Positions 1-7,775 of a DNA stretch of 64,000 nucleotides are shown in pieces. The notes below the pieces were generated by a model. The model made no database searches. It was given only the letters and a program-made list of their open reading frames with translations, and was not told the origin of the DNA. Source of the stretch: Thermomicrobiales bacterium (GTDB lineage Bacteria; Chloroflexota; Chloroflexia; Thermomicrobiales; CFX8); NCBI GenBank assembly GCA_037045155.1, contig JBAOIG010000003.1:620001-684000 (forward strand), in the 5' to 3' direction. A program made the position numbers and the translations under genes. Every line of letters begins with the position of its first letter. The first letter of the stretch is position 1.

Positions 1-1113
1 GTCGGTGTCTGGGGTGATGAAGTTGCCGCTGCGCTTGTGCCGCTGCGCACTCCAGATGACATGCCGGAGGGATACGACGTTGGTGGCCTGGTGTCACTCC
101 CGCATCTCGATCGAGCGACCAGACAGGCCCAGCACCTGTTCGCGCAGGGGAGACTCGTGGCGAGCCGTCAACTCGGAACCGCATTCGAGCAGGCGTACCA
201 GACGCTGCTGATGGTTGGCCGCCATCCGGTTGGCTGCATCCGGCTGACCGTGCCGCCCGATCGTATCGACGTCAACGTTCATCCGACGAAGGCAGAGGTT
301 CGGTTTGCCGACGAGCGGCTTGTCTTTTCGCTCGTCCAGCGCGCCGTTCGCGAGGCGATTGTCGCAATGGCGCCTCCGCCGGCCGTCCCCACGGTCGTCG
401 CGTCGCCGCTCAGCGACTGGGCGGTCCAGCGACGCTTCGCGCTGGCGCACCCCGACCGCCACCCATCGCTGGCGTCATTGACCGACACGCTTTCTTCGGG
501 AACCAGCGAGTCGCTCGCGCCGGAGCCAGCGGCGGAACACCGGCTGCCAGTTCTTCGCGTCCTTGGCCAGATCGCGTCGACGTTCATCATCGCCGAGGGA
601 CCGGACGGTATGTATATGATCGACCAGCATGCCGCCCACGAGCGGATCATGTATGAGCGGTTGATGGCGGACTACGTCGCCCGTTCGCCAGACCGCCAAC
701 TTCTGCTGGAGCCGGCTACGGTCGATCTGGCGGCGCCAGCCTGGGAGATGTATCGCAATTGCCGCGACGACCTGGTGGCGCTTGGCTTCGACCTCGAGGA
801 ATTCGGCGGCACGGCGATTCTCGTCCGGGCTGTGCCGGCCAAGCTGCGTGTCCGACACCCGGCTCGAATGATTGAGACGATACTTGAAGAGCTGGTGGCT
901 GGTGGACGAGGGGAGTCACGTCTGGAGTCCCTCGCCATCAGTGCGGCCTGTCACGCTTCGATCCGCGCGAACCAGCCGCTTTCATTGCTGGAGATGCGGG
1001 AGCTCGTCGTTCAGCTCGAACGATGCTCCTCGCCGCTTGCGTGCGGCCATGGCCGGCCGACGATGTTGAGGATGACCTCGGAAGAGCTGGAAAAGCAGTT
1101 CTCACGCCGATGA
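1..1113 (+). CDS. mutL: DNA mismatch repair protein MutL, 3' part (5' end outside window)
   Basis: The frame is open from the first base, so this is the C-terminal part (about 370 residues) of MutL, the MutS partner in mismatch repair. It shows the end of the N-terminal ATPase/transducer region, with the signature NVHPTKAEVRF around 280-310 bp. A low-complexity linker follows, then the C-terminal dimerisation/endonuclease domain. That domain carries DQHAAHERIMYE (the DQHA-x2-E-x4-E metal-binding endonuclease motif), a SAACHASIRA block and a final CGHGRPT motif. This is the nicking-type MutL of bacteria that lack MutH. The stop is followed 12 bp later by the GTG start of the AroM-family gene, so the two may be cotranscribed. 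The identification is very secure. Confidence 0.96.
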   Translation, partial: VGVWGDEVAAALVPLRTPDDMPEGYDVGGLVSLPHLDRATRQAQHLFAQGRLVASRQLGTAFEQAYQTLLMVGRHPVGCIRLTVPPDRIDVNVHPTKAEVRFADERLVFSLVQRAVREAIVAMAPPPAVPTVVASPLSDWAVQRRFALAHPDRHPSLASLTDTLSSGTSESLAPEPAAEHRLPVLRVLGQIASTFIIAEGPDGMYMIDQHAAHERIMYERLMADYVARSPDRQLLLEPATVDLAAPAWEMYRNCRDDLVALGFDLEEFGGTAILVRAVPAKLRVRHPARMIETILEELVAGGRGESRLESLAISAACHASIRANQPLSLLEMRELVVQLERCSSPLACGHGRPTMLRMTSEELEKQFSRR

Positions 1114-1125
1114 ACGGAGGAGCGC

Positions 1126-1818
1126 GTGCTCGGATTGGTGACCATCGGCCAAGCGCCACGGGATGATGTCACAGCGTCAATGTTCGGCGATGCTCGGCCC
1201 ATGCTGATCGAAGCCGGCGCTCTCGACGGCCTCGACAACGAGACGATCGAGTCGCTGAGACCGACTCGTGGAGACCACGTCCTGGTCACGCGTTTAGTGG
1301 ATGGACGGGAGGCGGTGGTCGGCAAGGAGCGGCTACTGCCGTATGTGCAGTCTGCGATCGACCGCGTGGTAGACCTTGGCGCGTCGATTGTCTGTGTTCT
1401 CTGCACCGGCGCCTTCCCGGAGCTTCGCTGCCCAACGCTGCTTATCTTCCCCGACCGGATCCTGTCCGGTGTGTGTGACGCGTTCCTTACCAATGGCACG
1501 CTGGGAGTGTTGATGCCGCATCCCGATCAACACGAGTCAATGGTTGCGAAGTGGTCGACCGATGGTCGGGCGGTCGTGACCGCCAGTGTTTCGCCATACG
1601 CAGGAGCCCGCGCGGTAGGCGAGTCGATGCGGCAGCTCGCTGCGGCTGGCGCACATGCGATCGTCATGGATTGCATGGGATTTGATCGTCAGATGCTGGC
1701 CGATGCGCGCCGGTCCGTCTCGACGCCGGTGATTCTGGCCAACGGGCTTGTCGGCGCGATTCTCAGCGAGCTCGTCGGGGACCCGACGAGCGATCAGGGT
1801 CGTGCGGTCGTGTCGTAG
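1126..1818 (+). CDS. AroM family protein
   Basis: A 230-residue protein beginning LGLVTIGQAPRDD, the characteristic start of the AroM family (TIGQ-PR). The family is named after the E. coli gene beside aroL, and its biochemical role is unknown. Its fold is thought to resemble Asp/Glu/hydantoin racemases, and the mid-protein LCTGAFPEL and late DCMGFDRQM segments fit such a cysteine-containing active site. That last point is inference. The GTG start at 1126 is chosen because GGAGG lies 5 nt upstream (1116-1120). It sits directly behind mutL, and its last 25 bp overlap the convergent glycosyltransferase. No substrate can be deduced from the neighbours. Confidence 0.85.
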   Translation: MLGLVTIGQAPRDDVTASMFGDARPMLIEAGALDGLDNETIESLRPTRGDHVLVTRLVDGREAVVGKERLLPYVQSAIDRVVDLGASIVCVLCTGAFPELRCPTLLIFPDRILSGVCDAFLTNGTLGVLMPHPDQHESMVAKWSTDGRAVVTASVSPYAGARAVGESMRQLAAAGAHAIVMDCMGFDRQMLADARRSVSTPVILANGLVGAILSELVGDPTSDQGRAVVS

Positions 1819-2567
1819 CGCCCGCGAAGCGCATTGACGCGGACACGGACAACGTCGAGAAACATCAGCGCCGAGTCCTGGATCGGTCTTACCTTGCTTC
1901 CCGGCACGTGCTCCCAGTAGACGGGAACTGTTGCGATTCGATAGCCCAATCGTCGCGCGATGAACAGCACCTCGACATCGAAACCGCTGACGCGCGGGCC
2001 GCGGATCTCACCAGGGTCGTGGAGTTGCGTTCTCGCGAAGATCTTTCGGGCAGCGTCTGCGCGGAAGGCCTTGAAGCCGCATTGCGTGTCGCTGATGCCC
2101 GGTACGGCCAGAGCCTGAACGACGAAATTGAAGACACGTCCCATGAAGTGCCGGTAGGCGGGCTCGCCAACGCGGCGCGCCCCGATTCCCTCGCGCGAAC
2201 CGATCGCGACCCCAGCCCCTCGGCGGAGCTCATCGAGCAGCAGCGGCGCAAACCTCATCGGCGTCGACAAGTCGGCGTCCGTGAACAGGACATAATCGGC
2301 AGTCGCGCTGAGGATGCCGTCGCGGACTGCGTACGCCTTGCCGCGATGGGGCAGGGATAAGACAACCAGGTCGGCGGACGAGGGAGTGAAGCGGCGCGCG
2401 ATCTCGGCAGTTCTGTCGGTGCTGCCGTCGTCGGCGACAATGATTTCGGCCACAATTCGCTCGTCTACGAGGTAGCGATCGATCGCGGCCAGTGTCGCTG
2501 GCAGCCGCTGTTCTTCGTTGAAGGCCGGGATCACGATCGTGAGCTCGGGCCGTTGCGCTTCGATCAC
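1794..2567 (-). CDS. Family 2 glycosyltransferase, dolichyl-phosphate glucosyltransferase-like
   Basis: A 257-residue GT-A glycosyltransferase. It shows the nucleotide-binding start IVIPAFNEEQRLPATL, ADDGST at about 45-50, the metal-binding FTDADLSTP at about 96-103, and a C-terminal QCGFKAFR and VPVYWEHVPGSKV. These features resemble Alg5-type enzymes that transfer a sugar from a nucleotide donor to a polyprenyl phosphate. No C-terminal membrane segments are present. It is the last gene of a minus-strand trio (rfbD, GT2, this gene) with a 16-bp gap to the gene before it, which suggests work on a cell-surface glycan. Its 3' end overlaps the AroM-family gene tail to tail. Confidence 0.88.
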   Translation of the reverse strand: MIEAQRPELTIVIPAFNEEQRLPATLAAIDRYLVDERIVAEIIVADDGSTDRTAEIARRFTPSSADLVVLSLPHRGKAYAVRDGILSATADYVLFTDADLSTPMRFAPLLLDELRRGAGVAIGSREGIGARRVGEPAYRHFMGRVFNFVVQALAVPGISDTQCGFKAFRADAARKIFARTQLHDPGEIRGPRVSGFDVEVLFIARRLGYRIATVPVYWEHVPGSKVRPIQDSALMFLDVVRVRVNALRGRYDTTARP

Positions 2568-2583
2568 TGTCTCCCGATGCCCG

Positions 2584-3606
2584 TCAACCGGCTGTCCCGT
2601 CTCGTGTCTGCGAACTCCGGCTGCAAAGTGTAGCAGCGGCCGGCAGCCCCGGGCTCAATCGGCTGTCGGACAGCAGTGCGCGGAGGCGTTGCCGCTCCCC
2701 ATCGCTCACAAGCGGGCGGCGGCGCCAGTCGCCTGCTGCGAGCGCGAGTCCGGCCAGAGTGCCGCGTAGTGCCGCGCGGGCTGCCGGTTCCCGCGCGTGC
2801 CGGAGATCACGGGCGAACCTGCCGAAGTGATACGCGATGACCCGCTGCCGATCGGGCAGCACTCCCCGCGGGATCGAGCGGGCAATGACAAGCCAGAGAT
2901 TGCGCGCGACGTAGTAGCTTGCCAGCTTGCCACCAGCCGTCGCGGACAGCGCGTGGTAAACGACAGCGTCTGGACAGTACACGCACTCCCACTTCTGTCG
3001 CCAAAGACGCCAGGCAAGATCGACATCTTCGCAGTACATGAACAGTCGCTCGTCGAATATCTCGCCGCCGCCCCGATCGACAGTGGCGAGCGCCGCCCTC
3101 CGATAGAGCGCGGCGCCACCACAGGCGCTGAAGACATGCTTCTGTTGATCGTACTGGCCGGCATCGAACATCCAGACGCCTCGGTTGCCCGGCATCCCTC
3201 GGACGGAATAGTAATCTCCCGCGGAGTGTAATCGAGTGCGATCGCTCATCAACCGCATTTTTGACGCGACGCTGCCGGCTCGGGGATGCTCGTCGGCGCA
3301 TCGAACGAGCGAGGCGAGCCAGTCCGGCTCGACCTCGGTGTCGTTGTTGAGTAGCACGACATATTCACCAGCGCCGCGGGCAATGGCTGCATTCAGGCCC
3401 CGAGTCAGACCAACATTCTGCTCGAACCGGATGATCTGCCCACGCTGCGCTGCCCGAGCGACCACCGGCGCGATCGGCTCGGTCGACCCATCGTCAACGA
3501 CCCAGAGCTGGTAGTCGGTGAACGTCGACGCGCGGAGGCTCCGTAGACACGCGCGCAGCAGGTCAGTGCCATTGAAAGTAGGCACGATCAGATCGACTCG
3601 TGTCAT
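2584..3606 (-). CDS. Family 2 glycosyltransferase, rhamnosyltransferase-like
   Basis: A 340-residue GT-A enzyme. It starts MTRVDLIVPTFNGTDLLRAC, with VVDDGS at about 37-41, LNNDTEVEPDWL at about 85 and EDVDLAWRL near residue 190. This is the pattern of GT2 rhamnosyl- and related transferases of O-antigen or cell-wall polysaccharide synthesis. The ATG at 3606 is preferred over upstream codons because it overlaps the rfbD stop as ATGA, giving translational coupling, and because the extra upstream sequence is arginine-rich and unlike the family. Being coupled to a dTDP-rhamnose biosynthesis gene makes dTDP-rhamnose a likely donor, though that is inference. Confidence 0.88.
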   Translation of the reverse strand: MTRVDLIVPTFNGTDLLRACLRSLRASTFTDYQLWVVDDGSTEPIAPVVARAAQRGQIIRFEQNVGLTRGLNAAIARGAGEYVVLLNNDTEVEPDWLASLVRCADEHPRAGSVASKMRLMSDRTRLHSAGDYYSVRGMPGNRGVWMFDAGQYDQQKHVFSACGGAALYRRAALATVDRGGGEIFDERLFMYCEDVDLAWRLWRQKWECVYCPDAVVYHALSATAGGKLASYYVARNLWLVIARSIPRGVLPDRQRVIAYHFGRFARDLRHAREPAARAALRGTLAGLALAAGDWRRRPLVSDGERQRLRALLSDSRLSPGLPAAATLCSRSSQTRDGTAG

Positions 3607-4439
3607 TCGCTGAGGCAGCGTTGTAGCGCGTCGCGCCAATCGGGCAACGTGACACCGAGTGGCGGCAGCGCGAGTGATGCCAGCGCTCCATTCGTAGGGG
3701 GATTCGCGGCACGCCGGTAATCTGCGCCGGGTATTGGCCGGATCTCTGTACCCGCTCCAACCAGGCCGGCGATGGCAACGGCCCACTCATGCCACGATGC
3801 GACGCCGGCGTTTACTGCGTGGTACGTGCCACCTGGCCCGCGAGTGACAATCGCCTCGATCGCGAGGGCGAGGTCGTCGACGAAGGTCGGGTTGCCTCGT
3901 TGATCTTCGACGACGGTCAGATAGTCTCGCTCAGCCATGAGCCTGCGCATCGTCGATACGAAGTTGCGTCCCGTGCGACCGTAGAGCCATGCTGTCCGCA
4001 CGACGTAGCACTCGGCCGTGGCGCGCGCTTCAATCTCCCCAGCCAGCTTGGACGCGCCGTAGACACTGATCGGCCCGGTGGAGTCGAACTCGTGGTACGA
4101 GTCAGGTTTCCGACCATCGAAGACATAGTTTGTTGAGATGTAGGCGAGCGATGCGCCACACGCGGTGGCGGCGCGGGCAACGTGTCGTGTGCCGATCGCG
4201 TTGACTCGGTAGGCCCAGTCGGGTTCGACCTCGCACCGGTCGACATCGGTCGCTGCCGCGGCGTGAACGACGATCCGCGGCTGAATCGCGGCGATGGCGT
4301 CGCGGACGGCCGGCCATGACGCCAGGTCCAACGACTGTCCGCCGAGCGGCACGACATCCCAACGATCGGCCCAGAGGCGCACGATCGACTCCCCGAGCTG
4401 ACCGGTGCTGCCGGTGACGGCGACCCTGTCCTTCTTCAC
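3603..4439 (-). CDS. rfbD: dTDP-4-dehydrorhamnose reductase
   Basis: An extended short-chain dehydrogenase of 278 residues that makes dTDP-L-rhamnose, the last step of the RmlABCD pathway. Visible are the NAD(P)-binding GSTGQLG at residues 10-16, STNYVFDG at about 102-109, and the catalytic YGASK (Tyr127, Lys131). The VVRTAWLYG and DQRGNPTFVDDLA segments are typical of RfbD. The GTG start at 4439 is chosen because GGAGG sits 6 nt upstream and the protein then begins right at the Rossmann strand. It heads the operon of two glycosyltransferases and is divergent from the UGA-containing gene at 4522. The rest of the rhamnose pathway is not in the window. Confidence 0.92.
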   Translation of the reverse strand: MKKDRVAVTGSTGQLGESIVRLWADRWDVVPLGGQSLDLASWPAVRDAIAAIQPRIVVHAAAATDVDRCEVEPDWAYRVNAIGTRHVARAATACGASLAYISTNYVFDGRKPDSYHEFDSTGPISVYGASKLAGEIEARATAECYVVRTAWLYGRTGRNFVSTMRRLMAERDYLTVVEDQRGNPTFVDDLALAIEAIVTRGPGGTYHAVNAGVASWHEWAVAIAGLVGAGTEIRPIPGADYRRAANPPTNGALASLALPPLGVTLPDWRDALQRCLSE

Positions 4440-4479
4440 AACTGTCCTCCAACTGGCCCGACCGGCCAGGTACCGATGA

Positions 4480-4485
4480 TACAAT
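4480..4485 (+). promoter_or_regulatory. Extended -10 element of the UGA-containing gene and nfo
   Basis: TACAAT preceded by TGA (TGnTACAAT, 4477-4485) looks like an extended -10 box. No good -35 is visible. Transcription would start near 4492, just before the palindrome at 4495-4510. Confidence 0.45.
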
Positions 4486-4494
4486 GCGGGGAAA

Positions 4495-4510
4495 ACTGTA
4501 CGTACACAGT
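4495..4510 (+). promoter_or_regulatory. Inverted repeat in the leader of the UGA-containing gene
   Basis: ACTGT-ACGTAC-ACAGT is an inverted repeat lying directly before the GGGGAGG Shine-Dalgarno (4511-4517). The core TGTACGTACA is itself palindromic. The 13-mer ACTGTACGTACAC is repeated upstream of dgt at 33819-33831 on the other strand. It could be an operator or a small 5'-UTR hairpin. Confidence 0.4.
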
Positions 4511-4521
4511 GGGGAGGCTCA

Positions 4522-4890
4522 ATGACCCTGCGCGCCTACGTCCATCCGACCTGAACGAGCTGCAAGCGAGCCGAGGAGTTCCTCGGCGAAGCGCATCTGG
4601 ATTTTGATCGGCGTGATTTCTTTCGCGATCGCCTTACCGTTGAGGAGCTCGGCGGGCTGCTCGCTGCTGCCAGCGCTGAACCGATGGACATACTTTCGAG
4701 GCGCTCACGTGTCTATCAGGCCAGGCGCGATGAGATCGACGCGATGACCGGCGGAGAGTTGCTCGACGAGATGATCCGCGAACCGACGTTGATCCGCCGC
4801 CCGCTCATTCTCGATGGTAACCGGCTGATCATGGGCTTTGACAAGAAGGCGTTGGCGGCGATCGCTGCTAATGAGACAGAAGCAGGATAG
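4522..4890 (+). CDS. Spx/ArsC-like thioredoxin-fold protein, probable selenoprotein (UGA at codon 11)
   Basis: Read through one in-frame UGA at 4552-4554, this gives a 122-residue ArsC/Spx-family protein. It has the full family pattern: strand start LRAYVHPT, then U-TSCK (Sec11, Cys14 in place of CxxC), DFFRDRLTVEEL, ILSRRSRVY (57-65), LIRRPLILDG (91-100) and a final IMGFDKKAL. In Spx and CxxC-type ArsC relatives the UGA position is the first, attacking cysteine. A SECIS-like hairpin follows at 4570-4587, and selA is in this window. The ATG at 4522 has GGGGAGG 4 nt upstream. nfo begins directly after the stop. Without recoding, only a fragment from 4684 would be annotated. The alternative is a nonsense-mutated pseudogene, which the intact frame and the hairpin argue against. 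The molecular role (thiol/selenol redox or regulatory) is unknown. Confidence 0.82.
4570..4587 (+). promoter_or_regulatory. Candidate bacterial SECIS element
   Basis: GCCGAGG-AGTT-CCTCGGC forms a perfect 7-bp stem with a 4-nt AGUU loop. The stem starts 15 nt after the UGA at 4552-4554, and the loop G is 24 nt after it. Bacterial SECIS elements sit inside the coding region just downstream of the UGA and carry a G, often GU, near the start of the apical loop for SelB recognition. This hairpin meets those criteria. No bulged U like that of E. coli fdhF is evident. Confidence 0.7.
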
Positions 4891-4896
4891 GTGACG

Positions 4897-5778
4897 ATGT
4901 TGCGACTAGGCGCCCACATGTCGATTGTTGGCGGATTCGACAAGGCGGTCGAACGCGCGAAATCCGTCGATTCTGAAGCGTTGCAGATATTTACCAAGAA
5001 TCAGAACCAGTGGCGGGCAAGGCCGATCGCCGATGATGAAGTGACCCGTTTCAAGGCAGCACTCCAGGAGCATGACATCCACCCGGTAGTCGCTCATGAT
5101 TCATATCTCATTAATCTGGCATCCCCGAAGGATGAGCTCTGGGAGAAGTCGATCGCAGCGTTTTGCGTGGAGCTCGAGCGCTGTGAGCTGCTCGGCATTC
5201 CATTTCTGGTCACCCACCCCGGATCACACACGGGTAGCGGAACCGATGCGGGCATTCTGCGAGTCATTGAGGCACTCGACCGTGTCCATGCCGATCTTCC
5301 GGAACTGACCACCGTGACCCTTCTGGAGACCACGGCAGGCCAGGGGTCGAATCTCGGCTCGACCTTCGAGGAGCTGCAGGCGATGCTCGCCGGTATCAAG
5401 CATCCGGAGCGGGTCGCGGTTTGCTTCGACACGTGTCACGTCTACGTCGCCGGATACGACATCGTCTCTCCTGAAGCCTACGCCGCAACGATGGACACCT
5501 TCGATCGGCTCATCGGCATCGAAAAGATCGAAGCGTTCCACTTCAACGATGCCAAGCAGTCACTCGGGTCGAAGAAGGATCGACACGACTTGATCGGGCA
5601 GGGCAGCATCGGTATCGGCGGGTTCTGGAATTTCATGAACGACGACAGGTTGAGCGGTAAGCCCGCGTTGCTGGAAACCGAGAAGGGCGACGACCTCGCG
5701 GAAGACCGCGAGGCCATCACATTGCTGCGCGCGCAGCAGGGCGCGGCATATCCGACCGCGACTACGACAACCGATTGA
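4897..5778 (+). CDS. nfo: Endonuclease IV
   Basis: An AP endonuclease of base-excision repair: a TIM barrel with a trinuclear zinc centre. The metal-binding segments appear in order: VVAHDSYLINLASP, VTHPGSHTG, LLETTAGQG, CFDTCHVYVAGYD, FHFNDAK, DRHDLIGQG and LLETEKG. Length (293 residues) is normal. The ATG at 4897 is preferred over the GTG at 4891 because AGGA at 4884-4887 is then properly spaced. The GTG would abut the preceding stop directly. It probably shares a transcript with the upstream thioredoxin-fold gene. Its last 17 bp overlap the convergent aldehyde dehydrogenase gene. Confidence 0.96.
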   Translation: MLRLGAHMSIVGGFDKAVERAKSVDSEALQIFTKNQNQWRARPIADDEVTRFKAALQEHDIHPVVAHDSYLINLASPKDELWEKSIAAFCVELERCELLGIPFLVTHPGSHTGSGTDAGILRVIEALDRVHADLPELTTVTLLETTAGQGSNLGSTFEELQAMLAGIKHPERVAVCFDTCHVYVAGYDIVSPEAYAATMDTFDRLIGIEKIEAFHFNDAKQSLGSKKDRHDLIGQGSIGIGGFWNFMNDDRLSGKPALLETEKGDDLAEDREAITLLRAQQGAAYPTATTTTD

Positions 5779-7189
5779 CCACCAGCAGCCGTGTCTCGGT
5801 CATATCGTCGATCGCGTATCGGATGCCTTCTCTACTGAGGCCCGAATCCTTGACGCCGCCGTATGGCATGTGGTCGATCCGGTAGACCGGGACATCGTTG
5901 AGGATGACGCCTCCAACGTCCAATCGGTCGAATGCCTGAAATGCGTGCTCGATGTTGTTCGTGAAGACGCCGGCCTGTAGCCCGAAGACGGAGTCGTTTG
6001 CCGCAGCGAGCGCGGCTTCGAAGCTTTCGACCGGGAACACGGTGACGATCGGCGCGAACGCCTCGCGCGAACACACGAACGAATCCGGGGACGCGTTGAC
6101 GATCACCGTCGGCTCGTAGAAGCGGCCGCTCGCCTTGCCACCGGTCAGAAGCGTGGCGCCTTCGGCAACCGCCGCGCGGACCCACTCGTCGACCCGGCTT
6201 GCCGCCTTCGCGTCGATCATCGGCCCCAGCTCGGTGTCCGGGTCGAGCGGATCGCCGGTCTTGATTGTCCCGACCGCGGCAACAAGCTGCTCGCAGAACG
6301 CATCGTAACTGTCGCGATGGACGTAGACGCGCTGGACGGAAATACAGACCTGGCCGGCATAGGCAAACGCTCCAGCGCGCACTCGCTGGGCTGCCAGACC
6401 GATATCGGCATCTGCGTCGATGATCACGCCGGCGTTTCCACCCAGCTCGAGCACGACCTTCTTCTTGCCCGCTCGCTGCTTCATCTCCCAGCCAACGTCC
6501 GGTGAGCCGGTGAATGACAGCAGCTTGAAACGTTCGTCGGTCACGAGCCGGTCACCCGTCTGGCGATCCATTGGCATGATCGAGACAGCTCCTTTCGGGA
6601 GCCCGACTTCATCGATCATCTCGGCGAACGTTAGCATTGTCAGTGGATCGTGCGTGGGTGGCTTGAGGACGACCGAGTTGCCCGACGCGATGGCTGGCGC
6701 GACCTTGTGTAGCGCCAGGTTCAACGGAAAGTTAAACGGCGAGATCGCCGCGATAGGGCCGATCGGAACCTTCCTCGTGATGCCGAACCGCCCCTTTGAC
6801 GACGGCAGTAGATCCAGTGGGATCATCTCACCGCCGATCCGCTTGGCCTCCTCCGCGGCAACCCGGATAGTGAACACTCCTCGCATCACCTCGACCCGAG
6901 CGTCGCGCAAAGGCTTGGCTGCCTCCTGTGCGAGGAGACGAGCAACCTCTTCACCACGTTCTTCGAGGGAGTCGGCAAGCTTGTCGAGCGCGGCTGCCCG
7001 CTCGTAAAGCGGCATGACGCGCATGATCTCGAACGCGTCCTCGGCGGCACGGATGGCGTCCTCGACGTCATCCTCCGTCGCAAACGATGTTGTGCCGACG
7101 ATCTCATCGTTCCACGGATTGCGAATCTCGAGCGGACGATCGCTCGACCTCCACTCTCCGGCGCAGTAGTACGGATATTGCTTCGCCAC
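5762..7189 (-). CDS. NAD(P)-dependent aldehyde dehydrogenase
   Basis: A 475-residue ALDH-superfamily enzyme oxidising an aldehyde to its acid. Catalytic landmarks are Asn153 in ISPFNFPLN, the cofactor-binding FTGSPDVGW, Glu248 in LELGGN and the nucleophile Cys282 in AGQVCIS. The C-terminal PYGGVKDSGLSREGIRYA is typical. Overall pattern and length resemble lactaldehyde/glyceraldehyde-3-phosphate (non-phosphorylating) and phosphonoacetaldehyde-type dehydrogenases, but the substrate cannot be fixed from sequence. It is separated from upstream nuoI by a strong hairpin at 7228-7265, so it is probably an independent unit. Confidence 0.93.
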   Translation of the reverse strand: MAKQYPYYCAGEWRSSDRPLEIRNPWNDEIVGTTSFATEDDVEDAIRAAEDAFEIMRVMPLYERAAALDKLADSLEERGEEVARLLAQEAAKPLRDARVEVMRGVFTIRVAAEEAKRIGGEMIPLDLLPSSKGRFGITRKVPIGPIAAISPFNFPLNLALHKVAPAIASGNSVVLKPPTHDPLTMLTFAEMIDEVGLPKGAVSIMPMDRQTGDRLVTDERFKLLSFTGSPDVGWEMKQRAGKKKVVLELGGNAGVIIDADADIGLAAQRVRAGAFAYAGQVCISVQRVYVHRDSYDAFCEQLVAAVGTIKTGDPLDPDTELGPMIDAKAASRVDEWVRAAVAEGATLLTGGKASGRFYEPTVIVNASPDSFVCSREAFAPIVTVFPVESFEAALAAANDSVFGLQAGVFTNNIEHAFQAFDRLDVGGVILNDVPVYRIDHMPYGGVKDSGLSREGIRYAIDDMTETRLLVVNRLS

Positions 7190-7227
7190 TTCGAGGCTCC
7201 TCTCTTCTGTTTGCCAGTCTACACGCC

Positions 7228-7265
7228 ATCGAGGGCGCGTCGGGGAGTACCCGCGCGCCCTCGAT
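7228..7265 (-). terminator. Long hairpin after nuoI
   Basis: ATCGAGGGCGCG (7228-7239) pairs perfectly with CGCGCCCTCGAT (7254-7265), and the loop holds a further CGGG/CCCG stem. There is no U tract. The position just past nuoI and before the aldehyde dehydrogenase start fits a terminator or mRNA-stabilising structure. Confidence 0.5.
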
Positions 7266-7285
7266 TCAACTGTTCGATCCGTGAA

Positions 7286-7738
7286 CTAGTTCTTCGAGAA
7301 CTTCGGGCTGTCCGCCCCCCACCAGGTCTCGTTCTGCGCGCCGAACGCAGATAGCTCGGTCTTGGTATAGATCAGACCGTCGCGATCCATTACCGACCGC
7401 TCGTACGCGCCGCTCATCGTGATCGCGTCGACCGGACATACCTGCGCGCAAAAGCCGCAGAACAGGCAGCGACCCGAACGAAGGATGAATTCGCCCAACT
7501 CCCGGTCGCCTTCTTCGGATGGAACGACATGCATTTCAAGACACGAGGTCGGGCAGATCCGCGCGCATAGTCCGCAGGCGACGCAGAGCGCCTCCCCTGT
7601 TTCGGGGTCGGCTCGTAACGACGGCAGCCCGCGGAAGCGTGGTGGCATCGGCCGCTTCTCGTCGGGATAGAAGAACGTCACTGACTTACGCGGCAGTCGT
7701 CTCAAGGTGACTGCGAAGCCCTTGAACTCGTCAAACAT
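7286..7738 (-). CDS. nuoI: NADH-quinone oxidoreductase subunit I-like ferredoxin
   Basis: A 150-residue protein with two classical 4Fe-4S motifs, CVACGLCARIC (Cys52/55/58/62) and CLFCGFCAQVC (Cys91/94/97/101). Each is followed by Pro, as in NuoI of respiratory complex I. It relays electrons from the NuoG clusters towards quinone. It starts 37 bp after nuoG on the same strand. The gene order is unusual because nuoH, which normally lies between nuoG and nuoI, is absent here. The other Nuo subunits are not in the window. It could instead serve a soluble or alternative NuoG-type complex. Confidence 0.88.
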   Translation of the reverse strand: MFDEFKGFAVTLRRLPRKSVTFFYPDEKRPMPPRFRGLPSLRADPETGEALCVACGLCARICPTSCLEMHVVPSEEGDRELGEFILRSGRCLFCGFCAQVCPVDAITMSGAYERSVMDRDGLIYTKTELSAFGAQNETWWGADSPKFSKN

Positions 7739-7775
7739 ACGCGAAGGCTCTCTTTCTGCCCCGTCCGGGTTCTAC

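Noticed and set aside
4552..4554. UGA as an inactivating nonsense mutation (pseudogene)
   Set aside because: The frame before and after is intact and conserved, the UGA replaces exactly the catalytic Cys, a SECIS-like stem follows and selA is present. Sec insertion explains all of this better.
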